Origin: Hemileia vastatrix
Lineage: Eukaryota > Basidiomycota > Pucciniomycetes > Pucciniales > Zaghouaniaceae
Direction: 5' to 3'
Length of the DNA: 64,000 bases
NCBI GenBank assembly: GCA_030280995.1
Contig: JASXTE010000016.1
Coordinates: 15,205,001 to 15,269,000, forward strand
The translations under genes and the position numbers were made by a program. Below are positions 1 through 9,309 of the stretch, one piece after another (within the stretch, counting starts at the first letter, position 1; the number at the start of each line of letters is the position of its first letter). Under the pieces are notes generated by a model. That model was not told where the DNA came from. It searched no databases and was given only the letters and a program-made list of their open reading frames with translations.

Positions 1-127
1 CAGGCCTGGATTGTCTTCAATGTGCCAGTGCATGGACTGTTGTAGGAGAAGAAAAGAAGTGGGTGCCGCCTCTGGTTTTTTAGAGTGTGGCTCAGGCTCT
101 AGTGAAAGTCTGTCTTTTTTAGAGTAA
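1..127 (+). pseudogene. Tail of gag-protease ORF, copy A
   Basis: This is the last ~40 codons of family-1 ORF1, matching copy C 47,641-47,767. It includes the Cys-rich CQCMDCCRRRK stretch and ends in TAA at 125-127. In copy C the stop overlaps the pol start as TAATG; here the overlap reads TAATA, so the pol start codon is lost. Confidence 0.8.
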
Positions 128-1482
128 TAAGGGCTGATCATCCTAGTGCTACAACCTCTCCCCAAGATGAGGAAATCCCAGGTTTTAGTAGGTCACCTCC
201 CTTGGAGATATACCAAGTTGATTTTCAACTTTCTCTTTTTAATGTTTCTTTTCTCTGAAAGTATATTTTCTCTCTCAAGATTTTCAATTATTATTAATTC
301 AAGTTAAAAAATGAAGATTGATTATATATCTTTATTGAATGATATGCGGAAAAGTTTTGGAGCGGTGAGATTGGGGTCTAAAAGTAAGTCCTCACAATTG
401 TGCACCGCTAGGGTTTCTTCTACGCCTTTCAAAAACATTACCTTGGCCATGTCTGTGAGCATTGGGGAAACCCCTGGTTATTTTTGTAGGATGGAAGAAA
501 ACTCAAGAAAAGAAGATAAAAATTTCAAGATAACTGAGGAAAAGCAAGAAAAAAATATGAAGATAATTAAAAAACAAGAAAAGAATTATTTTTGTAAAGA
601 TCATCAAGATCAATTTTTGGGCCTCCAGCATGAGGTTAAACTGCACAAATTTTGAAGAAAAAGGATTGTCAAGATCAATTTTTGGGCCTCTGGAATGAGG
701 ATAAACTGCATAATTTCAGAAGATGAATCAAGATTTGAAGATTTGGAAGATGGAATTGCGGAAAAATTGTGGAGTGATGAGATTGGGGTCTAAAATTAAG
801 TCCTCCCAATTGTGCACCTCTAGGGGTTCTTCTAAACCTTTCAAAAACATTACCTAGGCCACACATGTGAGCAATGGGGAGAACCTTAGTTTTTGTTCCA
901 GGTCTGATGGTGAAGACATCCTGAAGATCCCTCAAGTTGATGGTGGAGCCCCAAAATATAAGAAGGTAGCACAGAAGATTAGGCCTTTCAATGAGCCTAT
1001 GCCTGTGGGTTTGAATCCTCCTTTGAAGAGCCCTTTTTTATCAAGAGATCTGCACTGTACTCCTCTGGTGAAGAATCATCCTGATTTTGTGGAAAACGCT
1101 TGGGTGACTGTGGAAAGGTTGAAAGTTGTTAATTTTGGTCCTGATGGGTGGTTGTCTGATGAGGGAAAGAAGTTGTTGTTGCACGTTATTGTGCTCAGGG
1201 AGAAAGTGGTGGCATTTGCTTAAGAGGAAAGGGGTGTGTTGAAACACTCTTATGGGGAACCTTAGTTGATTTCTGTGGTTTGTCATGAACCTTGGCAAAT
1301 CAAACCTATTCCAATCCCAGCTGGTATTAGGGACAATTTTGTGGAGATTGTTAGGGAAAGAGTCAGGACAGGATTGTATGAACAATCAACCTCCAGTTAC
1401 TCAAGTCCAGTTTTCTGTGTTAAGAAACAGAATGTGAAGTTGAGGGTGGTGCATGATCTTAGCGCCTTGAATAAAGTCACTA
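127..1482 (+). pseudogene. pol N-terminal extension and start of RT, copy A (broken)
   Basis: This matches copy C 47,767-49,180 but has lost its start codon and carries several frameshifts and stops. The only sizeable open pieces are 311-655, 867-1,223 and 1,266-1,482. The segments MRKSFGAVRLGSKSK and STPFKNITLA can be read, and the RT start (RERVRTGLYEQSTSSYSSP, FCVKKQ, LRVVHDL) is visible up to the deletion point at 1,482. It cannot make RT: the catalytic palm, RNase H and integrase are all removed. The two direct repeats of the N-terminal extension seen in copy C are also present here (about 345-490 and 765-905). Confidence 0.85.
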
Positions 1483-1488
1483 GTTGGG
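1478..1488 (+). other. Deletion scar joining RT to the 3' non-coding region
   Basis: The sequence ending GTCACTA matches copy C up to 49,180, and the following GTTGGGAAAGG matches copy C from 52,832. A 3,651-bp stretch of copy C is absent. No long direct repeat is visible at the two ends, so end-joining or template switching during reverse transcription is more likely than homologous recombination. Confidence 0.8.
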
Positions 1489-1604
1489 AAAGGCTCATCA
1501 ATTGGCAGGCAATGCTGTTTTCTTTCTTTCTCTTATTATTCTCTCAATTTTTAATTATTTCATCTTTATTTTTTATATCAATTCATTTAAAAATTATTGA
1601 ACAG

Positions 1605-1680
1605 TGTATCCACATCAAGGTGCACTTGGATGTGGGTAAGGTATCAGGGGATAAGCTCATCAATTGGCTGAGGGATACCA
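1605..1680 (+). other. Structured element: two hairpins (CCACATC/GATGTGG and GGTATC/GATACC)
   Basis: Hairpin I at 1,610-1,635 pairs CCACATC with GATGTGG around TGCA. Hairpin II at 1,640-1,679 pairs GGTATC with GATACC around the conserved CTCATCAATTGGC. Both match copy C 52,995-53,064. A remnant of the upstream paralogous unit lies at 1,483-1,516. The stretch 1,681-1,935 is AT-rich with no other feature. Confidence 0.6.
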
Positions 1681-1935
1681 TTAGTAACTAATATTTGTCT
1701 CATGTTATTATTATTATTCATTTTATTTTAATTTTTCAACTCTCATATTTTTGGTTAATTTTGTTATTTATTTTCAAGTTTTTTTTAGTATGTTAGTAGT
1801 TTAAAATAAAAAAAATAAAAAATAAATAAAAATAAATAAAAATAAAATAAAATAAAACAAATTTATATATATATATTTCTGTTAATTATTATTGTTCTCT
1901 CTATTTAGTGACTTATTAATTTCTTTCTTGTTTTT

Positions 1936-3509
1936 TTAATGTCTGGAAGAAGAAGCCTCCGACGGTTGGTCCGGATTATGGTGGTTTTTTTGCTTTTTGT
2001 TAAGATTAGAAGAAGAACTGCGTTCTTTGTGGTGTAGGCAGCTGGAAAGTGTATATGGATTGTAATGGTCAGGTACTGGAGTGGAAGGTAATTTTTGGGA
2101 AGAAGTGGAAGAAGCAGGGATTGAGTGTTGGAAGGTGTGCTTGATTATTCTAGACATCTTCCAGTGGTCATCAAGGAGCTTTTTCCTCAGATTCTTTTCA
2201 AAGTCATTCAACGGACCGTGGAGGGCAAAGTCCTTAAGCATGTTTGAACACATCATGCTTAGATTTTGTTTCATGTTGGCGTAATCCAGAGTTGAGGTAG
2301 TTTTTAGAGGTTGGAAAATCCCAATTGTAGTTTCAGGAGGCAGGGTTCCAACTACACAGAAGAATTAGATCAGTAATTGTTCTCTTTTAAAGAAATTGGA
2401 TTTATTAATTTGGTACTTACAGATTGGAAGCTCATCAAATTTGTAACCGGGCAGGATTTGAGCTGTTGAAGAAAGCTGAATGGATGTTGAAGGAGGATCA
2501 ACCAGATAGAGGTATGGATTCTCATGATCATTATCTGAATGGTGTTGAGAAGATGAAGAAGAAGAAGGGGGTTCCTGTGTCCTGGTTGGAGCAGCAGGGC
2601 TGCTGTTGTTATTGTGGATATTATTATTGCTTGGCCCAGTTGGGTTGGACACTGGTGGTGGAGAACCAGGGTTGTTGAGGGAAGGATCAGGAGAAGGTGA
2701 CCTGGAAGCTGATTGTTATTTGCTGGATGAAGATCTAGAAGAAAGGGAACCATCAGAGGAATAATTGATGGCCAGAGGAGAGGTGTAGTTAGTTCTTCAT
2801 AAAGTAAACAGAGATTTTTGTTTGGAAGCAGCGTTGCATGCTCTGGTGTTTTCGGAAGGTCCTCTGGCAGGTTTTCTAGAGATGTTGGAATTTTTGGGGT
2901 TTTCTGGGGAAGAAATTTGGTGTGTATGCATTGCTCTGGGAGCACTAGGAGGTGGTGGTGTAGAGTTGTTGGTGTTTAATGGTGTATTTTGACTGTTATC
3001 TGGCTGAATTTGGGAGTTTTGAGCCTAATGATTGCTTTCTGGCAAGGCAGGCCGGCCCCCCGATGTCAGGAGGGCTGCCTGGACGCAGTCTAGCAGCCTG
3101 GGAGCTGATTTTGAAGCTGATTTGGCCTAATTTTCTGAGATAAAAGAAGATTCTTGAGAATATAAAGCAGGTCTTTTAGGGATTGTTTTGAGAATAGAAC
3201 GGTGTTATCTTCTGGAAGGAGTGGAAGATAAAGAAGAGGAAGCAGGTCCAAGTTCTGGTGACCTGGTAGGAGATCTGGAAATATATTTGTGTGAAGGTGA
3301 AGGCGGAGGTATTGGATAGTTGGGGTCTCTGTCACACCTTTTATTTTAGAGTTGCAATAATCAAAGGCTCTGTTATAGAATTTGGCTTGAGGAGTAGGAA
3401 GAGTGAAGTTACAAGGTCTGCACATGTTAATGCACTGTTTACAAGCAAAGTCCTTTGTAGCAGTGAAACAGGAAAGGTCTGATGGGTCAAAGTCTGGGGA
3501 TTCAGCCAT
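1936..3509 (-). pseudogene. Antisense gene alpha (Cys-cluster protein), copy A, broken
   Basis: On the minus strand this starts with MAESPDFDPSDLSCF and the cysteine region CKQCINMCRPCNF, as in copies B and C. The first Cys of the second half is Phe here (RAFDYC), and a frameshift follows before the last Cys. More frame breaks occur in the Ser/Pro-rich middle. The intron is preserved: donor GTAAGT at 2,420 and acceptor TAG at 2,352, 69 nt, at the same codon as in the other copies. The last exon keeps the conserved helical domain (MCSNMLKDFALHGPLNDF, then HWKMSRIIKHTFQHS) and runs open to its stop at 1,936. The gene is dead by sequence, but its C-terminal exon is well conserved. Function unknown; a DNA-binding role is inferred from the Cys pattern of copy C. 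Confidence 0.75.
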
Positions 3510-3659
3510 GATCTGTGAAGGAAAAATAATGAAGAGAAAAGAGATGAATGAAAATTTTGTAAGTGATGTGTAGATAATGAAGAAAGAGTGGAAGTTCAGC
3601 AGGTTGGCTGTGGAGCACTGTGTATGAAGGTGGCTCCTCCCTTATATGCAAAATGTGGT

Positions 3660-4273
3660 TATTCCATCAAGACTTTAAACTGAACAATGTTAGTCCTCCA
3701 AGAATTTAAACTGGCTGATTACAATTTTATTTCAAGAATTTGAATCCTCTATGGGCTCTGTAGTCTGTCAAGACTTTAAACTGAACACTGGAAGTCCTCC
3801 AAGACTTAAAACTGGATGGTAATTTAAAGATTGCTTCAAGATTTTTATTTTTTTATTACTACTGGGGATCTGTAGTCCATCAAGACTTTAAACTGAACAC
3901 TTTGAATAGTCACCCAAGACTATAAACTGAGGATAGTTTTTGGTTGAGTCCTTCAGGACTATAAACTGATAATGTGGAGTTGGTGTGATTCTGGCAGAGG
4001 GCATCCAAGGGGGAGTCTCTGAATTTTGTTGAGGCAAGTGTGGGGGTAACTGATGAGCTGGATGCTCTGTAGAACAGTTACCCCAGAATTTTAGTTTGTT
4101 TCTTTGGTCTTTTAATGTTTTGATCTCTGGTTCTGTCCTTTGATTTAGGTTTTGAGTCCCCCAAGACTATAAACTGAGGGTTTTTGAGTCCCCAAGACTA
4201 TAAAATGAGGGCTGTTAGTCCCCCAAGACTTAAAACTGAGGATTAGTCCCCCAAGACTTTAAAATGAAGAGTT
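3660..4273 (+). repeat. Cluster of ~11 copies of a ~20-nt motif upstream of gene alpha, copy A
   Basis: The consensus on the plus strand is AGTCCCCCAAGACT followed by TTAAACTGA, with small variations. Copies start near 3,664, 3,692, 3,772, 3,797, 3,876, 3,908, 3,946, 4,153, 4,179, 4,209 and 4,235. Spacing is irregular, so this is not a simple tandem repeat. The cluster lies upstream of alpha (which starts at 3,509 on minus), as in copies B and C. Confidence 0.85.
4043..4084 (+). other. Conserved hairpin H1, copy A
   Basis: GGGGTAACTG pairs perfectly with CAGTTACCCC across a 22-nt interval, in which GAGC can pair with GCTC. It is one of seven copies of this structure in family 1. Confidence 0.7.
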
Positions 4274-4427
4274 TTTTTTATTTTTTATTTCTAAATAAAG
4301 CTTTTTGGGCAAGAAGTAATTACAGAAAAGAAACAAGAGATGTAACAAAATGTTCAGCATGGGCTTTGAACTGGTGGATGAGGTTCTTCCTTTTCTCAAG
4401 GTCCTGTGGGTTCCTGGAAGGAGTGTA

Positions 4428-4924
4428 TTAGAAGTAATCTAAGATGAGATGCTTCTGTTGAGAAAAGTGTTGTTGGAAGTTGTCTTTGATGGTGGGAAAT
4501 GGATTAGGTGGGGGTTCTTCAATAGTTCCAACATTGTCATCATCACTGTCTGGATTGGAATGAACTGGAAATTTGTCAGATTGAATTTCAGTCTGAAGAA
4601 GTATTGGACTTACCATTAGAAGGACCAGGGATGGAAGAGCTAGTTTTTGTAGCGGGGTTGGCACTCTTTTTTGAAGGGTGTAACTTGTTGACCAGTTTAG
4701 GGATCAAGATGGATGGTCTGGATCTTTTGGTGCTGGTGGAAGGTGGATCAGGTTGTGGAGGACAATGGACCAGGTCTGAAACAAGTCTTCTTCCTAGAGT
4801 GACAGGCATCACAGGAGGTTCTGTAGGGATGAGCTGGATGTGTTATGGTACAGATGAGATTGTTGTCAATGCAGTATTGGCAAGGACCCATGTCAGTAGC
4901 AGATTTGGAGAGGAAGCTGAACAT
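4428..4924 (-). pseudogene. Antisense gene beta (Zn2Cys6-like protein), copy A, broken in the linker
   Basis: The minus-strand start at 4,924 gives MFSFLSKSATDMGPCQYC. All six Cys of the cluster are kept with spacing C-x2-C-x6-C-x12-C-x2-C-x6-C, as in copy C. A small deletion and frameshift just after the cluster put a TGA in frame; the downstream reading frame (STSTKRSRPSILIPKL) resumes in another phase. The intron is intact, with donor GTAAGT at 4,613 and acceptor CAG ending at 4,565 (49 nt). Exon 2 contains the acidic run PDSDDDNVGTIEEPPP and a helical QQHFSQQKHL segment, ending earlier than in copy C. It sits directly before the 3' LTR, on the opposite strand to gag-pol. Confidence 0.75.
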
Positions 4925-4972
4925 GGTGGTTGTGATTAAGGAGAATATGGAAATTCTATATTAGAGGGAGGA

Positions 4973-6073
4973 TGTGATCTTCCAACATTGGCGGAGCCCT
5001 TTGTTGGTCTGTTTGGTGATGTTTTGATATGTCTTGAATGGCATTGTTTAATAATTGGGTGTTTTTCTGGAATTATTCAATGAATATTGAGACTGCGAGG
5101 ATGTGGGTATTTTCATTGGATAGCCCCAGTTTTTCTCTATATTTTATTTCTTGATGACATTTTTCATATTCTAAGTATTTGAGGGATTATTTCTCATTTT
5201 TCATTTTAATGGATAGCTGTTTAATTTTGTTTTTTGAGTTTTACAGGCTAACCTTAACTCCTCAGGTTAAGTGCTTAGTACCATTAAAATGCGCTAATTT
5301 TTCTCTACGTTTCATGTCCTAATGTTGTTGTAGCTTAATTATGTATTTTAAAGGTTTTAGTAGTCTTAGTTTATTTTTTTAAGTATTTTGGGTGTTTTTC
5401 AGTGTTTTTAGTGGTTTTCTGGCATCAGGGAAGTCCTGCCGCCTCAGGCCGGCCTCCTGATGTTGGGCCAACAGCCCACCTCAGTGCTAGAAGGCTGGGA
5501 AGTGTTTCTAGAGGGGTTTTATGCAATTTGGCGCTCAGAAACACCAAATTTGTTGGTGTGCATGGGCTCTTAGATAGTGGTCTGTGTGTATATAGTGAAT
5601 AAGAAAGTTTAGGGCAACCTTAATTATCATACAGCCATCTGGAAGTGATATCCTTGTTCCTCACTCAGTTTTCACTGTTTTCTGGCCACAATCAGCTGTG
5701 TTTGTTGCAAGGTTAGTTCTTCATTTAACTCAACTTTGGCAACTTTTTTCTCTGGTGTAGTCTTGCAAGCTATATCAAGTATTATTGCTGTCTCTGGTGT
5801 GGATTTGCAACCTACATCAAGTATCATTGCTTTCTCTGGTGTGGACATTGGTCTACATTTCAGTTCTGTGGTTTGGTAGTCTGTCTGGAGACTACTTTCT
5901 TGGCTGATCAGGCAGTCAAGTGTGTTGGAAAAGAGGCTTTAACAACAGGAACCAATTTACTGTAGCAGATAAATCTCACTTATATTTTTCTAAAGGGGCA
6001 GGGAATTTTCTCTCTTGTTTTTCTCCAACTCCCTTGGTCAAGTCCTATAGGTAGTACTATTGGATTGTCTACA
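4973..6073 (+). repeat. 3' LTR of family 1, copy A
   Basis: It begins TGTGATCTTCCAA after a purine-rich tract (TTAGAGGGAGGA) and ends GGATTGTCTACA, matching the copy C LTRs throughout but with many substitutions. About 1,101 bp. A GC-rich cassette lies near 5,436-5,490. The repeated TCTCTGGTGTGGA phrases near 5,750-5,850 match those of the copy C LTRs. Confidence 0.85.
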
Positions 6074-6088
6074 CTGTTATTTGGTGTA

Positions 6089-6724
6089 AGACTGATTTAG
6101 CAAGTCTAACCAAAACATCTCATCAATCAATGTATTTCAAGACAGTGCCTCAACAAGTGAAAGTAAAGAAAATAAAAAGGCTCTAAAAGTATAAACTTGT
6201 TTTTGTATTTGAATTACCATTGCTATATTTTTAATTTATAATTGTTTTTATTTTCCTGTTGTAGTTCAAATGGTACGCTCCTCCATGTTCCAAAAGTTTG
6301 GGCCATTTCAGTACACACCAATTAAGCATTCCATCAAGTGCGCAGAGATCAGTGAGGAATGAAGAAGGTAATCTTACTTTTGTGATGAGATTGCCACTCA
6401 ATCAAAGAGTTATACCCAGTCAAGAGCAGGAAGAACTTCAGCAATTGGAACTAGGTGTTCAGCCCCACATCTTTCACAACAAGGTCGATAATACGGAAAG
6501 TATACTTCACCTCAATTCTAAATCTAAGGAGTTTAAGCTCATGGTTTTCTTAGACTTGGATGATCTAGAATGGCCCTTGTCCAATGCAGGTATAATAAAT
6601 ACCTATTTTTATGATTATTCTTAACACAAATTACTGAGTATTGATGTACCTGTCCACAGCTCTTGAAGAATTTTTTGATAATCTCTTACCTGAACAAATT
6701 AATCCAAACAGCAAAGCCATGTAA
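6089..6724 (+). pseudogene. Spliced gene fragment of unknown function, cut at its 5' side by copy A
   Basis: Three exons join in one frame. Exon 1 is open from the TGA at 6,086-6,088 and ends at 6,188 (SASTSESKENKKALK). An intron runs 6,189-6,264 (GTATAA to TTGTAG). Exon 2 is 6,265-6,589, starting FKWYAPPCSKSLGHF and containing LMVFLDLDDLEWPL. An intron runs 6,590-6,660 with acceptor CACAG, and exon 3 ends at a TAA at 6,722-6,724 (LEEFFDNLLPEQINPNSKAM). I do not recognise the protein. Exon 1 begins only ~15 bp after the 3' LTR of copy A, so the retrotransposon probably inserted into this gene and removed or separated its 5' part. It may be a host gene or part of an older transposon. Confidence 0.5.
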
Positions 6725-7027
6725 AAAGGAAGATGATATTGCATACTTCCCAACTACAAAAAGTAAGACATCACAAATGCATCTTGACTCAATTGAAAAT
6801 CACCAAATAGGATTGCCAGATCATATAGGTTCTGAACTAATGGAGCCAATTGATCAAGATTAAACTTTCACTAACCCTGTAGTATCCCTGAAATAGTATT
6901 GTCACCCAAAACAATCCAGCTCTGGTCTTAGTCAATCAATGACTATTTATAAGTTAGTCTGTGAATCTCTAACTTCATCTTAATGTAGTGACAGCTCATC
7001 AAAAAACAATAGCCTTCCAAAAAATGA

Positions 7028-7144
7028 AATGCACAAGATTTTGATCAACAAAATGCTTTTCAAAAAGATACCAATCAGAAAGATTCCAATCAACAAGATG
7101 CTGATAAAAAAGATGCTGTTCAACAAGATTCTGGTGAAAAATAA
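7028..7144 (+). pseudogene. Low-complexity Asp/Gln/Lys exon-like segment
   Basis: An open stretch reads QKDTNQKDSNQQDADKKDAV, then QQDSGEK and a stop at 7,142-7,144. It is a degenerate 5-6-residue repeat with codon-level structure. It may be the last exon of the fragment at 6,089-6,724, but I could not find a clean splice joining the two. It stops 11 bp before the inverted-repeat element at 7,156. Confidence 0.3.
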
Positions 7145-7155
7145 ATGACTGATTT

Positions 7156-7194
7156 CACCACGGGAAATCTGGGGGTGAACTGCTAGCAGTTCCC
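7156..7194 (+). repeat. Left TIR with subterminal palindrome
   Basis: CACCACGGGAAATCT, then GGGGGT, then the perfect 16-bp palindrome GAACTGCTAGCAGTTC. It pairs with the right end at 18,452-18,490. Confidence 0.8.
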
Positions 7195-7551
7195 TCTTTT
7201 TGAAACTATTAGGAATTTGTCAGGAAACTGTTGGGAAACCATCCTGAAACTGTCAGAAAGATGTTTTTAAATCTGATGAAAAAACATTGAAAAAATAAAC
7301 TGTCACAGATTGAATCCAGAACAATCCCTCCTTGAGCAGAGCTTAAGAACCACATTGAACATCAGTTAATCTCAGGTTTGGCAAAAGGTTGAACAACATC
7401 ACTTAGCATACCTTAATATTCAAATATTAAACTTGAATATATGTTGCGTGTATGATATAGATGCATATGCATTTGAATTTGCATGGTGGATACTTATTGC
7501 ATGCTAAAAATTGATGTGAATTGCCTATCCAAAGTGTATGCATAATGACTA

Positions 7552-7835
7552 TGAAGAATAAATATGCATAAAAAATATGCATAAAAATATGCATAAAAAA
7601 TATGCATAGTGATTATGCATAAAAAATATGCATATTGAATATGCATTAAAAATATGCATATTGAATATGCAAAAAAAGGTGCATATACGTATATGAATAA
7701 AATATATTAATATGCATATAAATCTGTATAATGAATATGCATATGAATATGCATAAATATGCATAATGATTGAAAAATGCAAAAAAATGATGCTTAACGA
7801 GTATACTTTATGCATAAATAGAAATATGCAATATG
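7552..7835. repeat. ATATGCAT-rich degenerate microsatellite
   Basis: More than a dozen ATATGCAT or AATATGCATA units are separated by short A-runs or TTGAAT spacers. The unit is itself self-complementary. Open frames across it (Ile/His/Tyr/Cys-only protein) are artefacts of the repeat. The flanks 7,195-7,551 and 7,836-8,397 show no other feature. Confidence 0.8.
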
Positions 7836-8397
7836 AATTTATATTGCATACAGATAACACTGGCAAACCATTTTGACCAAAACTCATACTAAATTTTCAT
7901 TCTGGACTAAAGGTGTGAGGGAAGGAAGAAAAACAGTCCGATGTTAGAAAAATGCTACATGCACTCATTTTGTAGCAGAGCAAATGAGAAGTGCTGAATT
8001 ATGGTTGGTGCCCATAATTTAGTATGATATCATAATTTTATTTAATTGTTTTCAATATTGAAAAGACTTTAGGTTGGTTGGTATGGATCTAGCTGTGCCA
8101 GGGTCTAATCTAATTATTTTAACAATTTCTTAATAATTAACGGGCTTTAATACAAAAACAGGTTGTATTTTTTGTGGGATATTGGATATGATAAGGTCTT
8201 TTGTAAAAAAAACTTATATTGTTTAAAAATATTCCTGAATCAGATGTGGGATAATCACTACAAAAAATTGTAGTACTGTGGGCAATAAAATATATGCACA
8301 AGCAGTAAAGAAAGGACCAAGTGAACCCTTTTTGTGCAGTGGGAATCATTAGAGTGGAATTGTGGATGAAAAATATAATTCATTATTACCATTTTAT

Positions 8398-9284
8398 CAC
8401 CACGCAATATGGGGGGCGGACTTGCTAGCAAGTCCGCAACCTTGAACCCTAATTCATATCTTTTTGAGCACACATTGAGGAAGTGATGAAACCATCATGA
8501 AGAAGTATTGAATTTACTTTGAACACACCTTGAAGCTCATGTGAACACAAATGGGGCTACAAGGGCTGGAAAGGCTGGAGAGAGGGGTGAGGAAGGGTGT
8601 ATGGGGTAGCGAAAAGGTTGGGAAAGAGTTGGAAGGGAAGATTAAGGGTTCCGAGGCATTTTAAATGAAGAAAAGGGTCTGGGAGAGGTTGAGAGGGGTG
8701 AAATGGGGATCAAAAGAGGATGGCATACAATGGGGCTGGGAGGATAGCGAAAGGCATGGGAAGGGAAGACAAGCATGTGTTGATAGAATTGAAAGGGATG
8801 GAGATTGGTGCAAACAGAGTGTGAAAATAGGAGGATGAACTCTGTTCTTTGGGCGAAGAACAGAGTTCACTTCCATAAAATATTAGCTGAAACATAGTTT
8901 TCAATTCTGTAAAAACAGTTGTAAGTAATAGAAAAAGTCACTGATTTTTTTTATATGTAATCTGAAATTTTTTAATAAAATTATTGTATTTAAGAATTGC
9001 AATATTGTCAATCAATTTTTATTGATCAAATTAATTTAATAAAGTATTATTTTAATAAGCTGTTTCAAAAAATACTTTGCATTGAGTAGACTCATGGAAT
9101 GATTTTTTCTGGCTTCCATTCAGTTATCCTCACACTTTCACTATGTTTTCAATATAGATCCATTATTATTTGTGTGATACTTCAAGTGAAAGTCCAGTAT
9201 TACTTCAGTCTGAGTTCCATCTGATTTCCATCTGACTTCAAGTTGCGGACTTGCTAGCAAGTCCTCCCCCTATATTGCGTGGTG
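8398..9284. mobile_element. 0.9-kb CACTA-like non-autonomous element, nested
   Basis: The ends are CACCACGCAATAT and its complement ATATTGCGTGGTG. Each is followed inward by a G/C run and the perfect palindrome GGACTTGCTAGCAAGTCC. TAT flanks both sides (8,395-8,397 and 9,285-9,287). Near the right end are direct repeats of TTCCATCTGA, typical subterminal repeats. The 8,560-8,870 stretch is purine-rich on the plus strand with no believable coding. It lies inside the 11.3-kb element and shares its end design. Confidence 0.8.
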
Positions 9285-9309
9285 TATTTAATCAAAAAAT
9301 TTAAAATAT

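Larger units (their letters stand above)
1..6073 (+). mobile_element. Family 1 Ty3/Gypsy retrotransposon, copy A, internally deleted, 5' end outside the window
   Basis: The first 1,482 bases align with 47,641-49,180 of copy C, and 1,483-6,073 aligns with 52,832-57,303. About 3.65 kb (the rest of RT, RNase H and integrase) is missing between them. What remains is the end of gag-protease, the N-terminal pol extension, the non-coding structured region, both antisense genes and the 3' LTR. The 5' LTR and most of gag lie upstream of the window. The copy is clearly more diverged than the two LTRs of copy C are from each other, so it is older. Confidence 0.9.

Noticed and set aside
2081..2678. Plus-strand frames opposite gene alpha (also 22,042-22,429 minus and 53,290-53,580 plus)
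   Set aside because: They mirror conserved alpha exons; the intron signals and the conserved protein lie on the other strand.
4043..4084. CTGATGAG within hairpin H1 resembles the core of a hammerhead ribozyme
   Set aside because: The second conserved core (GAAA next to helix III) and a cleavage triplet are absent, and the outer stem runs straight through the would-be junction.
4604..4939. 111-codon plus-strand frame MDLPLEGPGMEELVFV
   Set aside because: It is the mirror of antisense gene beta, whose minus-strand frame has Cys-cluster and splice-site support in two copies.
7549..7887. 112-codon minus-strand frame of Ile, His, Tyr and Cys
   Set aside because: Direct translation of the ATATGCAT repeat; no start context, no conservation.
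8661..8904. Two minus-strand frames rich in Ser, Pro and Leu in the 0.9-kb element
   Set aside because: They arise from a purine-rich tract; two overlapping frames with similar composition and no domain.
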